Notes: generated from the sequence alone by a model not told the origin. DNA of 64,000 bases from Pseudomonas sp. R37(2017) (GCF_002113375.1 NZ_NEHO01000005.1:248001-312000), one strand, 5' to 3'; shown: positions 40,384 through 49,527, counted from the first letter of the stretch. Numbers and translations are program-made.

Positions 40384-41556
40384 TCAGAAGTATTTGAGCC
40401 ATCCGATATCGCGACGACGCGCCTTCAATGCGCAGAACCAATGCACTGGTAAATACAGAGCTGAAGCCAAGCAGCCCGCTGTCAGCCACACAGCCCAAAT
40501 GCTGTCGTAACCGAAAAATTTGCCCTGGTTCAATCCGAACAATGCAGTGCTGATCAGATACAGCACTTTCAGCACGTAAAGGTGGAGCAGGTAGAAGAAC
40601 ATCGGCACCGCACCAAATACTGCCAATGCACTGACCCACTTGCGTCGTTGAGCCCGTTCCAGGGCACGAAGCAGTAACAGACCAACCCCTAGAGTCAGAC
40701 AAAGGAACAGCAGGGAGGGCGGGTATTTTGTAATGTTGAAGTAACTCATGAGGGTTTGTGTGATGCCTTCATGGGCTACCCGATGCACCTCGCCATAACC
40801 GTTGACTGCTCGCAGTGCGACAAATCCGATCAATGTCCCGACCCCTGCAAGTAGCAGAGTGCGCTGACGGTTTTGGGCCAAGACCTCGCGGGCAAACCAA
40901 GGGCCGATACTGTATCCGAGGGCGATCACACCGATCCACGGAAGCACCGGATAGGAGGTGCGCAGACGCAAGCTGTCGGAGAAATCGATCCAGCCGCGAT
41001 CATGCAGAATCGCCCAAGGTATGTGCATTGGCGAGTCTGTCGAGAAGTGCACATTATCCAACAGATTGTGCCCTCCCACGATCACCAGACCCAGAGCGCA
41101 AAGAATGGCTTTAGGCAACCAAACCAATCCGGCCAGGGCAATCATGCATACACCAATGGCCCAGATCACCTGCAGGTAAATTACTGTAGGTGGGAGTTGA
41201 AACGTCCAGGCGAAATTCACCAGGGTGAACTCCAGTAGCACCAGGAATAGACCGCGCTTGAATAAAAAGGCCGACACATCGTGCTTGCCCTGATGCTTTT
41301 GGCCATACAGGCAAGCGGAGAGTCCAGTCAGCAGTACGAACACTGGCGCACATAAATGGGCGAGTGTACGGCTGATAAAAAGCGCCGGTTCAGTGCTATC
41401 GACGTCCATCGGATCTGTTACTTGGCGGTGCAAAAAGAACGTTTCGCGTACGTGATCCAGCAGCATAAGGAGGATTACCAATCCCCTTAGGGCATCGATG
41501 GACAGTAGGCGCTGGTTCAGGCTTGTAATGGGCGGGATGTGAATAGATGTATTCAT
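40384..41556 (-). CDS. DUF1624 family membrane protein (acyltransferase-like)
   Basis: A 390-residue polytopic protein with about ten membrane helices. The N-terminus LLSIDALRGLVILLMLLDHVRE is the DUF1624/heparan-N-acetyltransferase-like start, with its conserved RG and DH residues. Similar proteins are proposed to acylate sugars or lipids across the membrane; the substrate is unknown. The ATG at 41556 is preferred over TTG at 41610. It is carried in the DNA that interrupts greB, transcribed opposite to the ABC/monooxygenase genes. Confidence 0.82.
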   Translation of the reverse strand: MNTSIHIPPITSLNQRLLSIDALRGLVILLMLLDHVRETFFLHRQVTDPMDVDSTEPALFISRTLAHLCAPVFVLLTGLSACLYGQKHQGKHDVSAFLFKRGLFLVLLEFTLVNFAWTFQLPPTVIYLQVIWAIGVCMIALAGLVWLPKAILCALGLVIVGGHNLLDNVHFSTDSPMHIPWAILHDRGWIDFSDSLRLRTSYPVLPWIGVIALGYSIGPWFAREVLAQNRQRTLLLAGVGTLIGFVALRAVNGYGEVHRVAHEGITQTLMSYFNITKYPPSLLFLCLTLGVGLLLLRALERAQRRKWVSALAVFGAVPMFFYLLHLYVLKVLYLISTALFGLNQGKFFGYDSIWAVWLTAGCLASALYLPVHWFCALKARRRDIGWLKYF

Positions 41557-41668
41557 CGAATGTCGCAAGCTGGGAGTGGATGATTCTGCCAACGACAGCC
41601 GACAGTTCAAGTGAGTATTTGTTATAACATATCGTTTGCCGATCTCGAAGACATTCGAATGTGTCTAC

Positions 41669-41807
41669 TCATCGCGGTGTCATTAGCAAACCCAGGCGCG
41701 TGAGATCGTCCTTTAAGTAAGCATACGGATCATGTCCATTCAGCTGCGCAAACTGGATCAAATTCATGATCGCCGACGCCCGATTACGTTGGCCATTCAG
41801 GTGCAGT
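41669..41807 (-). mobile_element. IS66 family transposase C-terminal remnant
   Basis: Forty-five codons ending in TGA match the C-terminus of IS66 TnpC proteins: HLNGQRNRASAIMNLIQFAQ and LNGHDPYAYLKDDLTRL, the latter a typical NGHDPYAYLKD segment. A stop codon lies directly upstream in frame and the rest of the transposase is absent. It marks past insertion-sequence activity within the accessory segment. Confidence 0.75.
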
Positions 41808-42013
41808 TAGGCAGGACGTCTAATTGACTCTTGCCATCGCGACTTCGGGCCAGTTGGCCCGGCTCTTTCTCTTTGTTGTCAAAAGACTTGCTCGGCTTGA
41901 CGCTGGATCAAATCACCATGATTCGTTGTCGAAGCTCGTGAGGTTGGCCGGTACGGGCTCGGTTTCAGCCAGCGGTCGAGCTGGTTGATTGTGGTTGGCA
42001 ATTGGCGACAGCG
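41808..42013. other. Gene-free stretch between IS66 remnant and second greB
   Basis: About 200 bp with no open frame that resembles a protein. It contains a short palindromic GGGCCAGTTGGCCC at 41849-41862. It may be non-coding DNA left by the insertion sequence, but no IS end could be identified. Together with the remnant it forms a 457-bp gap between two minus-strand genes. Confidence 0.4.
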
Positions 42014-42526
42014 TCATTCGATTGTTAGGTGCCTAGTGTTCTCGTTATCTGCCGGACTCTCGTAGGAAATGCTGTTGATGTACCACATGGCTTCACCCGT
42101 TGGGGTTTGTACCGTTGCTTCGTCACCTACCTCCTTCTTGAGTAGTGCCCGAGCCATAGGCGAGTCGATCGAGATATAGTCGTTGCGCCCATAGATCTCG
42201 TCGTAGCCCACGATCCGGAATTTCTTGAGCTCACCATCGTCATTTTCAACTTCAACCCAGGCGCCGAAAAATACCTTCCCCTCCTGCTCGGGGGAGTAGT
42301 CGACGACCTTGACGTCCTCCAACCGTTTGCGCAGATACCTGACCCTTCGATCAATCTCCCGCAGCAGTTTTTTGTTGTATTGGTAGTCCGCATTTTCACT
42401 GCGATCTCCAAGTGAGGCGGCCCAGGTGACTTTTTGGGTGATCTCCGGGCGGTACACTCGCCACAAGTGATCGAGCTCCGCCTTGAGGGTGTCGTAGCCA
42501 CCGCGAGTGATGATGTTTGTGGCCAA
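42014..42526 (-). CDS. greB: Transcript cleavage factor GreB, second copy
   Basis: A complete 170-residue Gre factor. The N-terminal coiled coil includes WRVYRPEITQKVTWAASLGDRSENADYQYNKK, with the acidic Asp/Glu tip that enters the RNA polymerase secondary channel, and the C-terminal FKBP-like domain includes IVGYDEIYGRNDYISIDSPM. It rescues backtracked RNA polymerase. The start is TTG with AGGAGG five bases upstream. Its sequence differs clearly from the broken native greB fragments (for example IYGRNDY in place of LDLKQGL), so it is not a duplication of it. It lies inside the inserted segment. Confidence 0.9.
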   Translation of the reverse strand: MATNIITRGGYDTLKAELDHLWRVYRPEITQKVTWAASLGDRSENADYQYNKKLLREIDRRVRYLRKRLEDVKVVDYSPEQEGKVFFGAWVEVENDDGELKKFRIVGYDEIYGRNDYISIDSPMARALLKKEVGDEATVQTPTGEAMWYINSISYESPADNENTRHLTIE

Positions 42527-42819
42527 AGCGGCCTCCTGTTGAAGATTGTGCTACTGATCAATGGATGTGCAGGGTGAAGCTGCAGTCTGTATTTCTTGAA
42601 TGCTTTGGACTGCGCCCCAGTTGGTGTTCAGAGCCTACCATGTGGACATTTTTCCTCGTATGGGGAGGGGCAAGATTGCCTATCTCGCGACAGAAGGGGC
42701 GGATCAGTCCTGTCACGCGCGTAGACTCGTGGTAGAACATGTAGGGCTGTCAGAAAATCGCCTCATGCATTTGGTGGCAATCCAACAGGATGCTTTTTGA
42801 GGTTCTGTTCGGTGACAGC

Positions 42820-42938
42820 CTGGATAGCCGGGGTCGCCGTACATGCCACAGCTCGTGAAACTCGGCGCGCATCCGCGCTTCACCTTCCGGGGTGATCGGC
42901 GCGGTGCCGGCGGTACGGGGAGGGGGGTAACGGCTCAT
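42820..42938 (-). pseudogene. greB: greB N-terminal fragment (native greB broken by insertion)
   Basis: About 37 codons matching the start of Pseudomonas GreB: MSRYPPPRTAGTAPITPEGE, ARMRAEFHELWHVRRP. After RRP the GreB-like signal moves to another frame (AIQAVTEQ), indicating a frameshift, and is then lost near 42790. The matching C-terminal half is at 36830-37024. It starts 35 bp from the permease gene, the expected native position. Confidence 0.82.
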
Positions 42939-42972
42939 TGCAACTTCTAGTGGCGGAGACGGCTGGAGCCTA

Positions 42973-45477
42973 TCAACCCTCGCGCAGGACTGTCAGCGGG
43001 CTTGCGTTCAATGCCCGACGGGTGCCGTATACTCCGGCTCCACCAATCAGCACGGCACCCACCAGTGGCAGCAACAGCAGCCATGGATGCGGATGCCACG
43101 GCAGGTCAAGCGCGTAGCGGTAGAGCACCAGGCTCACCAATTCCGATCCCAATGCCGCCAGTAAACCACTGACTGCGCCGAGCAAGCCGAACTCGATCCG
43201 CCGCGCCTTGACCAGCAATTGCCGTTCCGAGCCCAGTGCGCGCAGCAGCGCACCCTGGCGAATGCGTTCATCCAGCGTCGATTGCAGGCCGGAAAACAGC
43301 ACCGCCATTCCCGCCGCCAATACGAACAACAACACATACTCCACCGCCAGGGTGACCTGGGCGAGGATGCTGCGCAGTTGTTCCAGCAAGGCTTCGACCT
43401 GCAGGATCGTCACCGCCGGGAAGGTGCGGGACAGGTCGACGATCTGTTGGTCATGACCCGGTGCCAGATAGAAGCTGGTCAGATAAGTCGCCGGCAGATC
43501 CTTCAAGGTGCCGGGCTGGAAGATCATGAAGAAATTCGGCTGGAAGTTGTCCCAGTTGATCTCCCTCAGGCTGGTGACTTTCGCCTCGCGATTGACTCCG
43601 CCAACGCTGAAAACCATATGGTCGCCAAGCTTGAGCTTCAGGCTTTCGGCGACCTTGCCTTCCACCGACACGCCGGGCACATCGTCTGGCGTCAGATCGT
43701 TCCACCAGTTGCCCGCCGTGAGCTTGTTGCCTGCCGGAAGGTCCGCCGCCCAGGTCAGGCTCAGGTCGCGCTGGATTGCCCGATCGCCGGCCGACTCTTT
43801 AGTGACGATTTGCTGCACCGGTTCGCCGTTGATGCTGATCAGGCGTCCCGGCACCACCGGGTACAACGGTGCCGATTTCGCCGATACGGTGATCAGGTGA
43901 TCGGTGAAGGCCTGTTTATCCGCGGGCAGGATGTTCAGGGCAAAGTAATTCGGGGCATTTTTCGGCAACTGGTTCTGCCAGGTGTCCAGCAACTCGCCGC
44001 GCAGCAACGCAATCAGCGCCATTGACAGCAGGATCAGGCCGAACGCCAGGGACTGGCCCGCGGCGGCGAGGGGATGACGCAGCAATTGGCCGAGTCCCAG
44101 GCGCCAGGGCAGGGATGCACGCGCAAGCATGCGCCGCAGACTCTTCAACAGCAGCAGCAACAAACCGCCCAGCACCAGCGCGGCAATCACACCGCCGCCA
44201 AGCAGGGCAAAGGTCAGTACCAGGTCCAGGCTCAGGCGCCACATGATCAAGCCGAGGGCGCCCAGCGCCGCGCCGTAGACCATCCAGGTGCTGGATGGGA
44301 TCGGCAGCATGTCCCGACGCAATACACGTAACGGCGGAACCCGACCCAGTGCCGCCAGTGGCGGCAAGGCGAAACCGGCCAGCGCGACCAGTCCGGTGCC
44401 GATCCCGGCAACGGCGGGAAACAGCCCGCCCGCAGGCACGTCGGCCGGCAGCAGGTCATGCAGCAGGGCAAACAATCCCAGCTGTGCAAGCCAGCCGAGG
44501 AGGGCGCCGCTGACGCTGGCCAGCAATCCGAGAACGGTCAGTTGCAGGCTGAACAACACCAGGGTTTCCCGGCGTGACAGCCCAAGGCAGCGCAGCAAGG
44601 CACTGGCATCGAATCGGCGGGTGGCGAAGCGGGTCGCCGACAACGCCACCGCCACCCCGGACAGCAACACCGCCACGAGACTGGCCATGTTCAGGTAACG
44701 CTCGGCCTTGCCCAGGGCTCCGCCAATTTGCCGGTTGCCGTCGCGGGCATCCTGCAAGCGCTGGTTGGCGGCAAGTCCGGGCTTGACCAGTTGGCGATAG
44801 GTTTCCAATGCCTGGGCATTGCCGCGCCAGAGCTCTCGATAGCTGACTCGACTGCCGGGTTGCACCACGCCGGTCGCTGCGAGGTCGCTGAGGTTGATCA
44901 GCACGCGGGGCGTCAGGCTATAGAAGTTGCCTGCGCGGTCGGGCTCATACGTCAGCACTCGTGCCAGCGTCAGGGTTTTCATGCCCACGTCGATGCTGTC
45001 GCCGATCTTCAGGTCCAGCGCCGTGAGCAGGCGAGTCTCGACCCAGGCTTCACCGGGTTTTGGTCCGCCGCCAGTTGTTTCTTTGGCGAACGGTGCGGGT
45101 GCGCTCTTCAGTTCGCCCCGCAGTGGGTAGGTGTCATCGGCCGCCTTGATACTGGATAACTGGATGCCGTTGTCGGTAGCGATGACGCTGGAAAACTCCA
45201 CCACCTGCGCATGTTCCAGTCCCAGTTCGACGCCGCTTCTTATCTGTTCGGGGCGCGCGGGCGAACTGCCTTCGAGCAGCAGGTCGGCACCGAGGAATTC
45301 GGTGGCGCGCAGCATCATGGCGCCGTTCAGGCGTGCGCCAAAGTAGCCGATGGCGGTGCTGGCGGCCACGGCCACCAGCAAGGCAAAAAACAACACGCGC
45401 AATTCACCGGCGCGGGCGTCGCGCAGCAATTGGCGGATGGCGAGGCTGAACAGGCGCAACAGCGGCAGACGTGCCAT
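42973..45477 (-). CDS. FtsX-like ABC transporter permease (YbbP type)
   Basis: An 834-residue inner-membrane protein with two FtsX domains and about ten helices, in the layout of E. coli YbbP: one N-terminal helix (about 30-50), a periplasmic region, and helix groups near 260-430 and 710-820. It pairs with the ATPase encoded just upstream; its ATG overlaps the ATPase stop (TGATG). The neighbouring esterase tesA is also the E. coli order. The complex may move or extract lipids or lipoproteins; the substrate is not established. Confidence 0.9.
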   Translation of the reverse strand: MARLPLLRLFSLAIRQLLRDARAGELRVLFFALLVAVAASTAIGYFGARLNGAMMLRATEFLGADLLLEGSSPARPEQIRSGVELGLEHAQVVEFSSVIATDNGIQLSSIKAADDTYPLRGELKSAPAPFAKETTGGGPKPGEAWVETRLLTALDLKIGDSIDVGMKTLTLARVLTYEPDRAGNFYSLTPRVLINLSDLAATGVVQPGSRVSYRELWRGNAQALETYRQLVKPGLAANQRLQDARDGNRQIGGALGKAERYLNMASLVAVLLSGVAVALSATRFATRRFDASALLRCLGLSRRETLVLFSLQLTVLGLLASVSGALLGWLAQLGLFALLHDLLPADVPAGGLFPAVAGIGTGLVALAGFALPPLAALGRVPPLRVLRRDMLPIPSSTWMVYGAALGALGLIMWRLSLDLVLTFALLGGGVIAALVLGGLLLLLLKSLRRMLARASLPWRLGLGQLLRHPLAAAGQSLAFGLILLSMALIALLRGELLDTWQNQLPKNAPNYFALNILPADKQAFTDHLITVSAKSAPLYPVVPGRLISINGEPVQQIVTKESAGDRAIQRDLSLTWAADLPAGNKLTAGNWWNDLTPDDVPGVSVEGKVAESLKLKLGDHMVFSVGGVNREAKVTSLREINWDNFQPNFFMIFQPGTLKDLPATYLTSFYLAPGHDQQIVDLSRTFPAVTILQVEALLEQLRSILAQVTLAVEYVLLFVLAAGMAVLFSGLQSTLDERIRQGALLRALGSERQLLVKARRIEFGLLGAVSGLLAALGSELVSLVLYRYALDLPWHPHPWLLLLPLVGAVLIGGAGVYGTRRALNASPLTVLREG

Positions 45478-46160
45478 CAAGGCTCCAGAGGGGCGACCAG
45501 CAGGCCGGCTTCAAGACGGATCAGGCGCCGGCAGCGATGGGCCAGGCGTTCATCGTGAGTCACCAGCACCAGGGTCGTGCCGCGCTCCTTGTTGAGTTCG
45601 AACAGCAAGTCGCTGATGCGCTCGCCGGTGTGGCTGTCGAGGTTGCCGGTTGGTTCGTCGGCGAACAGTACGCCGGGTTCGGCGGCAAACGCGCGAGCAA
45701 TCGCCACGCGTTGTTGCTCGCCCCCGGAGAGCTGGCGCGGAGAGTGAGTCAGGCGTTGGCCCAACCCCACGCGTTGCAGCAGTTCGGTGGCGCGTTCGCG
45801 GGCGTCTTTGCGGCCATCGAGCTCCAGTGGCAGCATGACGTTTTCCAGGGCATTGAGGCTGTCGAGCAGCTGGAATGACTGGAACACAAAACCCACGTGC
45901 TCGGCACGGATGCGCGCACGCTGGTCTTCATCGAGGTTGCTCAGGCCTTGTCCGGCGAGAGTGACTTCGCCACTGCTCGGCAGGTCCAGGCCGGCGAGCA
46001 GGCCCAGCAGGGTGGATTTGCCGGAGCCCGAAGCGCCGACGATGGCCAGGCTGTCGCCCTGGTTCAGTTCCAGGCTGAGTTGGTGCAGGATGGTCAGTTC
46101 ACCTTCCGCGCTGGGAACCACTTTGCTAAGGTCCTTCGCGATGAGAATGCTTGAGCCCAT
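45477..46160 (-). CDS. ABC transporter ATP-binding protein (YbbA/LolD type)
   Basis: A 227-residue ATPase with Walker [10 protein letters not shown], the [14 protein letters not shown] signature and Walker [14 protein letters not shown], closest in form to YbbA/LolD. It powers the FtsX-like permease that follows with a one-base overlap. The start at 46160 is 10 bp from the divergent tesA start, so both share a very short promoter region. Confidence 0.92.
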   Translation of the reverse strand: MGSSILIAKDLSKVVPSAEGELTILHQLSLELNQGDSLAIVGASGSGKSTLLGLLAGLDLPSSGEVTLAGQGLSNLDEDQRARIRAEHVGFVFQSFQLLDSLNALENVMLPLELDGRKDARERATELLQRVGLGQRLTHSPRQLSGGEQQRVAIARAFAAEPGVLFADEPTGNLDSHTGERISDLLFELNKERGTTLVLVTHDERLAHRCRRLIRLEAGLLVAPLEP

Positions 46161-46170
46161 GGAGAGTCCG

Positions 46171-46776
46171 ATGCGTGTCTGGTTTTTGAGTGCTGGCCTG
46201 GCCTTGATGTGCATGGCCCAAAACGCAGCGGCGGGTACGGTCCTGATCGTTGGCGATAGTATCAGCGCCGGTTTCGGGCTGGATACCCGGTTGGGGTGGG
46301 TGTCACTGCTTGAGCAGCGGCTCAAGCGCGAAGGTTTTGACGATAAAGTGATCAATGCGTCCATCAGTGGCGATACCAGCGCTGGAGGCCAGGCGCGCCT
46401 GCCGACGCTGCTTGCAGAGCATAAGCCGCAAGTGGTGATCCTTGAGTTGGGCGGCAACGACGGCCTGCGCGGCTTGCAGCCAACTCAATTGCAACAAAAT
46501 CTTGCTTCGATGATCGACAGCTCCCGGGCCAGCGGGGCAAAGGTGTTGTTGCTCGGCATGCAACTGCCACCCAATTATGGCGCTCGCTACACAAAGGCCT
46601 TCACCGAGGTCTATCGCAACCTGGCCGAAGAGAAAAAAATCCCGCTGGTGCCGTTTTTCCTCGATGGCGTGGGTGGTCATCCGGACTTGATGCAGGCGGA
46701 CGGCATACACCCGGCGGCCGGGGCCCAGGACAAGTTGCTGGAAAATGTCTGGCCTACTCTAAAACCGCTGTTATGA
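46171..46776 (+). CDS. tesA: Arylesterase / multifunctional acyl-CoA thioesterase I
   Basis: A 201-residue secreted SGNH hydrolase. A signal peptide (to about residue 21) is followed by block I GDSISAGFGL with Ser30, GGNDGLRG, and the Asp-His pair in ADGIHPAAGAQ. It hydrolyses acyl-CoA and aryl esters in the periplasm. It is divergent from the ybbA-like gene, as in E. coli. GGAGAG lies five bases before the ATG. Confidence 0.94.
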   Translation: MRVWFLSAGLALMCMAQNAAAGTVLIVGDSISAGFGLDTRLGWVSLLEQRLKREGFDDKVINASISGDTSAGGQARLPTLLAEHKPQVVILELGGNDGLRGLQPTQLQQNLASMIDSSRASGAKVLLLGMQLPPNYGARYTKAFTEVYRNLAEEKKIPLVPFFLDGVGGHPDLMQADGIHPAAGAQDKLLENVWPTLKPLL

Positions 46777-46832
46777 CACTTTTCTAGAGGCAGGCTTTCG
46801 GCTAAGGTGGCGCCCCCGATTTGGAGCCCCCG

Positions 46833-47126
46833 ATGCCGCGTCCCGCCTGGTCACTTTTTGCCTACCAACTGATCGAGCCTGACGAACAGCTGGATCTGTT
46901 CGCCTGCCAGGAGGTACGGGTGCATCTGGTGACCCGTCAATTGGAGCTGGGCGGCTCGGCGGACCGCACCTTGTGTGGCAGTCTGTTGCCGGCACAACCG
47001 CGCTGGTCGAGTGTTGATCGCCGGGTGTTTCAGGATCAGCGGCTGTGTTCGTTGTGCCGGGCAATCCTCGAATCGCAGAAGCGCGGCACTTCGCCGATCT
47101 GGCCGGAACTGCGTTTCGAACTTTAA
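46833..47126 (+). CDS. Small conserved hypothetical protein with CxxC
   Basis: A 97-residue protein. It begins MPRPAWSLFAYQLIEPDEQ and has four cysteines in all: FACQ, TLCG and a LCSLC pair, which could bind zinc. No signal peptide or membrane helix is seen. It follows tesA by 56 bp in the same direction and precedes an L,D-transpeptidase. I recognise it as a conserved Pseudomonas protein without known function. Confidence 0.72.
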   Translation: MPRPAWSLFAYQLIEPDEQLDLFACQEVRVHLVTRQLELGGSADRTLCGSLLPAQPRWSSVDRRVFQDQRLCSLCRAILESQKRGTSPIWPELRFEL

Positions 47127-47228
47127 TCGCCAAAGATAGCTTGCTATCGGCCAACTCCCCGAAATTCCGGGCGGCAGTGTACAATCGCGTTCTTATACCC
47201 TCAGTTGATCATGCGAAGGATTTTTCGG

Positions 47229-48203
47229 ATGTTGCCGCGCTTTCCTGCCGTCACCCGCTGCCTGACTCTTGCCGCACTTTTTGTGGCCGGTCCTGTTGCA
47301 GCATTGGAGTTTCCCCTGCCACCGCCCGGTGAGGACATCATCGGCCAGGTGCAGGTGATCAAGGCCAAGTACGAAGACACCTTCGCCGACCTTGGTACCG
47401 CCTACGATCTGGGCTACACGGAAATGGTCGCGGCCAACCCGGGTGTCGACGCCTGGTTGCCAGGCGTTGGTACGGAAATCATTCTGCCGACCCGCTTCAT
47501 CCTGCCGCCAGGCCCGCGTGAAGGCATCGTGATCAACCTGGCCGAGTACCGCCTCTACTACTACCCGAAAGGCAAGAACGTGGTGTACACGTTCCCGCTG
47601 GGTATCGGTCGTGAAGGCTGGGGCTCGCCAATTGCCCACACCAGCATTACTGCCAAGACGCATAACCCGACCTGGACGCCTCCGGCGTCGATCAAGGCCG
47701 AGCACGCAGCAGACGGTGACCCGCTGCCCAACGTCGTGCCGGCCGGCCCTGACAACCCTCTGGGGCCGTTCAAGTTCACCCTGGGAACGCCGGGCTACCT
47801 GATCCACGGTTCGAACAAGAAGTTCGGCATTGGCATGCGCACCAGCCACGGCTGCTTCCGCATGTTCAACAACAACGTGCTGGAGATGGCAGGCATGGTG
47901 CCGGTGGGGACGTCGGTGCGGATCATCAACGACCCGTACAAGTTCGGCGTCAGTGGCGGCAAGGTCTATCTGGAGGCGCATACGCCGCTGGACGACAAGG
48001 GCAACCCGTCGGTGGTCGACAAGCACACGGCGGTCATCAATGCGATGCTCAAGCGTGAAGACATCACCAACAACCTGCGCATGAACTGGGATGTGGTGCG
48101 TGATGTGGTTGCCGCTGAAGACGGCCTGCCGGTCGAGATCGCGGTGCCAGGCAACGGCGCCGCACCGATGGTGTCGAGCACCCCGATCGACCCGATGCAG
48201 TAA
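47229..48203 (+). CDS. L,D-transpeptidase, ErfK/YbiS family
   Basis: A 324-residue periplasmic enzyme. A signal peptide (to about residue 26) precedes a LysM-like peptidoglycan-binding region (ATGCCTGGTT region, about residues 45-90, DLGYTEMVAANPGVD) and the YkuD catalytic domain, with HGSNKKFGIGMRTSHGCFRM holding catalytic Cys209. Such enzymes form 3-3 cross-links or attach lipoprotein to peptidoglycan. The gene after it is oprI, the peptidoglycan-linked lipoprotein, which fits an attachment role. The start at 47229 (AAGGA upstream) is preferred to 47205. Confidence 0.9.
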   Translation: MLPRFPAVTRCLTLAALFVAGPVAALEFPLPPPGEDIIGQVQVIKAKYEDTFADLGTAYDLGYTEMVAANPGVDAWLPGVGTEIILPTRFILPPGPREGIVINLAEYRLYYYPKGKNVVYTFPLGIGREGWGSPIAHTSITAKTHNPTWTPPASIKAEHAADGDPLPNVVPAGPDNPLGPFKFTLGTPGYLIHGSNKKFGIGMRTSHGCFRMFNNNVLEMAGMVPVGTSVRIINDPYKFGVSGGKVYLEAHTPLDDKGNPSVVDKHTAVINAMLKREDITNNLRMNWDVVRDVVAAEDGLPVEIAVPGNGAAPMVSSTPIDPMQ

Positions 48204-48213
48204 CATTTGCAAA

Positions 48214-48249
48214 GAGCCCGTCGACGCAGGCCGCGTCGACGGGTTTTTT
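48214..48249 (+). terminator. Rho-independent terminator after the L,D-transpeptidase gene
   Basis: CCCGTCGACGC-aggcc-GCGTCGACGGG stem followed by six T's, 14 bp past the stop codon. Confidence 0.92.
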
Positions 48250-48274
48250 ATTGCCTGGAGAAACGCCGGGCAAT

Positions 48275-48304
48275 AAAAAAGCCGACCCAAAAAATGGATC
48301 GGCT
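48275..48304 (-). terminator. Rho-independent terminator of oprI
   Basis: On the minus strand GCCGATCC-attttttGGGTCGGC followed by a T run, 22 bp after the oprI stop. It lies head-to-head with the terminator of the L,D-transpeptidase gene. Confidence 0.88.
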
Positions 48305-48326
48305 TGATAACAATCCCGAAGGATTA

Positions 48327-48578
48327 TTACTTGCGGCTAGCTTTGTCCAGCATGCGCAGAGCACGCTCGTTAGCTTCGTCAGCAGTCTGTTGTGCTTTTT
48401 GAGCAGCAGCCAGAGCTTCATCAGCTTTACGGTAAGCTTCGTCTGCACGAGCCTGGGAGCGAGCAGCTGCGTCTTCAGTAGCGGTCAGACGTGCTTCGGT
48501 TTCTTTCGATGCGCTGCTGCAACCGGTAGCCAGAACTGCGGCCAGAGCCAGAGCAGAGAATTTCAGAACGTTGTTCAT
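48327..48578 (-). CDS. oprI: Major outer membrane lipoprotein OprI
   Basis: An 83-residue lipoprotein, the exact length of Pseudomonas OprI. The lipobox LATGCSS gives a lipidated Cys near residue 20. The mature part is a heptad-like helix rich in Ala ([21 protein letters not shown]), ending ...LDKASRK, whose terminal Lys can be joined to peptidoglycan. It is among the most abundant proteins of the genus. AAGGGG lies before the ATG, and the A/T-rich region upstream has a TTGCCT box at about 48690 on the minus strand that may be its -35. Confidence 0.96.
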   Translation of the reverse strand: MNNVLKFSALALAAVLATGCSSASKETEARLTATEDAAARSQARADEAYRKADEALAAAQKAQQTADEANERALRMLDKASRK

Positions 48579-49218
48579 CGTGTTCCCCTTCAAGGACTTT
48601 CTATTAAGTAGCTATCTCCTCCGATTGAGGAAATAGCCGGCGTACATACTACCCATTACTTGTAGTAAGTAAAACTGACGTGAGGCAAGAAGCAAAAAAA
48701 ATTGTAGGCGTTGATTCTTTTTCGAGCAACTTTTAACTGAATTGATTAAAAAATATCCAGCTGCAAGGCCCGTGGCTGAGCGAACCGACGCGAAAAAGTT
48801 CCTTCGGCACCGCGCTCTTTCCCCCGATCAGGCTAAAGGCCGGCTATATGGATTCGTCTACACTTTTGTTCGGCTTTTGCGCAGCACCTCTCAATATCTT
48901 TCTCGATGTTCAGGTGACTTTAACAACGGGCGCTCGTCTTAAGTCTCAACATCCGGCAATGTTCAGGCTAACGACCCGAAGTGATCTTCGGTCGAGCCAT
49001 TCCTGCGTGATCCGGAGCGGCACCCGCCAATCTGCATGATGACGACCGCACCTTGAGCATTTCTGTCAATGGTGCCTACTATTTGTACGTGCTCGGTAGC
49101 GCGAGATCGGTGCAGCTCTTCTCGGTGTCCATTCAGGCACGGGGTGGCGTAGATGTTCCTTCGCCGGAAAAACATCGGTAAGGTAGGGGTCAAAATTCCA
49201 GACCCGCGAGGAGTAGTG
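48579..49218. other. 640-bp intergenic region between divergent oprI and GNAT genes
   Basis: The first 160 bp is A/T-rich and is the likely strong oprI promoter and leader. The rest (about 48740-49200) is of ordinary GC, with several short frames on both strands that resemble no protein. I cannot identify an RNA gene in it. Confidence 0.45.
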
Positions 49219-49506
49219 ATGAGCGAGGCGTTGTCCATCCACCATGACCAGGCTGGTCATCAGTTCGAGACCAATGTGGACGGTCATCGTGCCTATCTGA
49301 CCTATATGGATCTGGGGAAGCAGACCCTGGATATCTATCGTACCTTCGTGCCCAACGCATTGCGTGGTCGCGGTATTGCGGCAGCCTTGACCGAGAAGGC
49401 GCTGGAGTACGCTGACGAAATGGGCTACACCGTCATTCCATCGTGCTCCTACGTCGAGCGCTACATGGAGCGTCACCAGCGGCATGCGGCCAAGCTGAGT
49501 CAGTGA
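49219..49506 (+). CDS. GNAT family N-acetyltransferase, short YjdJ-like type
   Basis: A 95-residue single-domain protein. The acetyl-CoA loop is RGRGIAAALTEKALEYA, after the TYMDLGKQTLDIYRTFVP strands; VIPSCSYVERYMERH is typical of the small YjdJ/GNAT-like acetyltransferases. GAGGAG precedes the ATG at 49219. Its substrate is unknown. A shared terminator separates it from aroF. Confidence 0.87.
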   Translation: MSEALSIHHDQAGHQFETNVDGHRAYLTYMDLGKQTLDIYRTFVPNALRGRGIAAALTEKALEYADEMGYTVIPSCSYVERYMERHQRHAAKLSQ

Positions 49507-49527
49507 CCTTCGATAAAACGAACGCAT

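Noticed and set aside
42558..42740. Possible 60-residue gene on the minus strand before the second greB
   Set aside because: No recognisable domain, no ribosome site; it lies in the decayed right edge of the insertion.
37025..42800. Prophage or integrative conjugative element
   Set aside because: No integrase, phage or conjugation gene and no tRNA target; only an IS66 remnant is visible.
48963..49238. Possible 91-residue gene on the minus strand
   Set aside because: It overlaps the GNAT leader, has no ribosome site and resembles no family.
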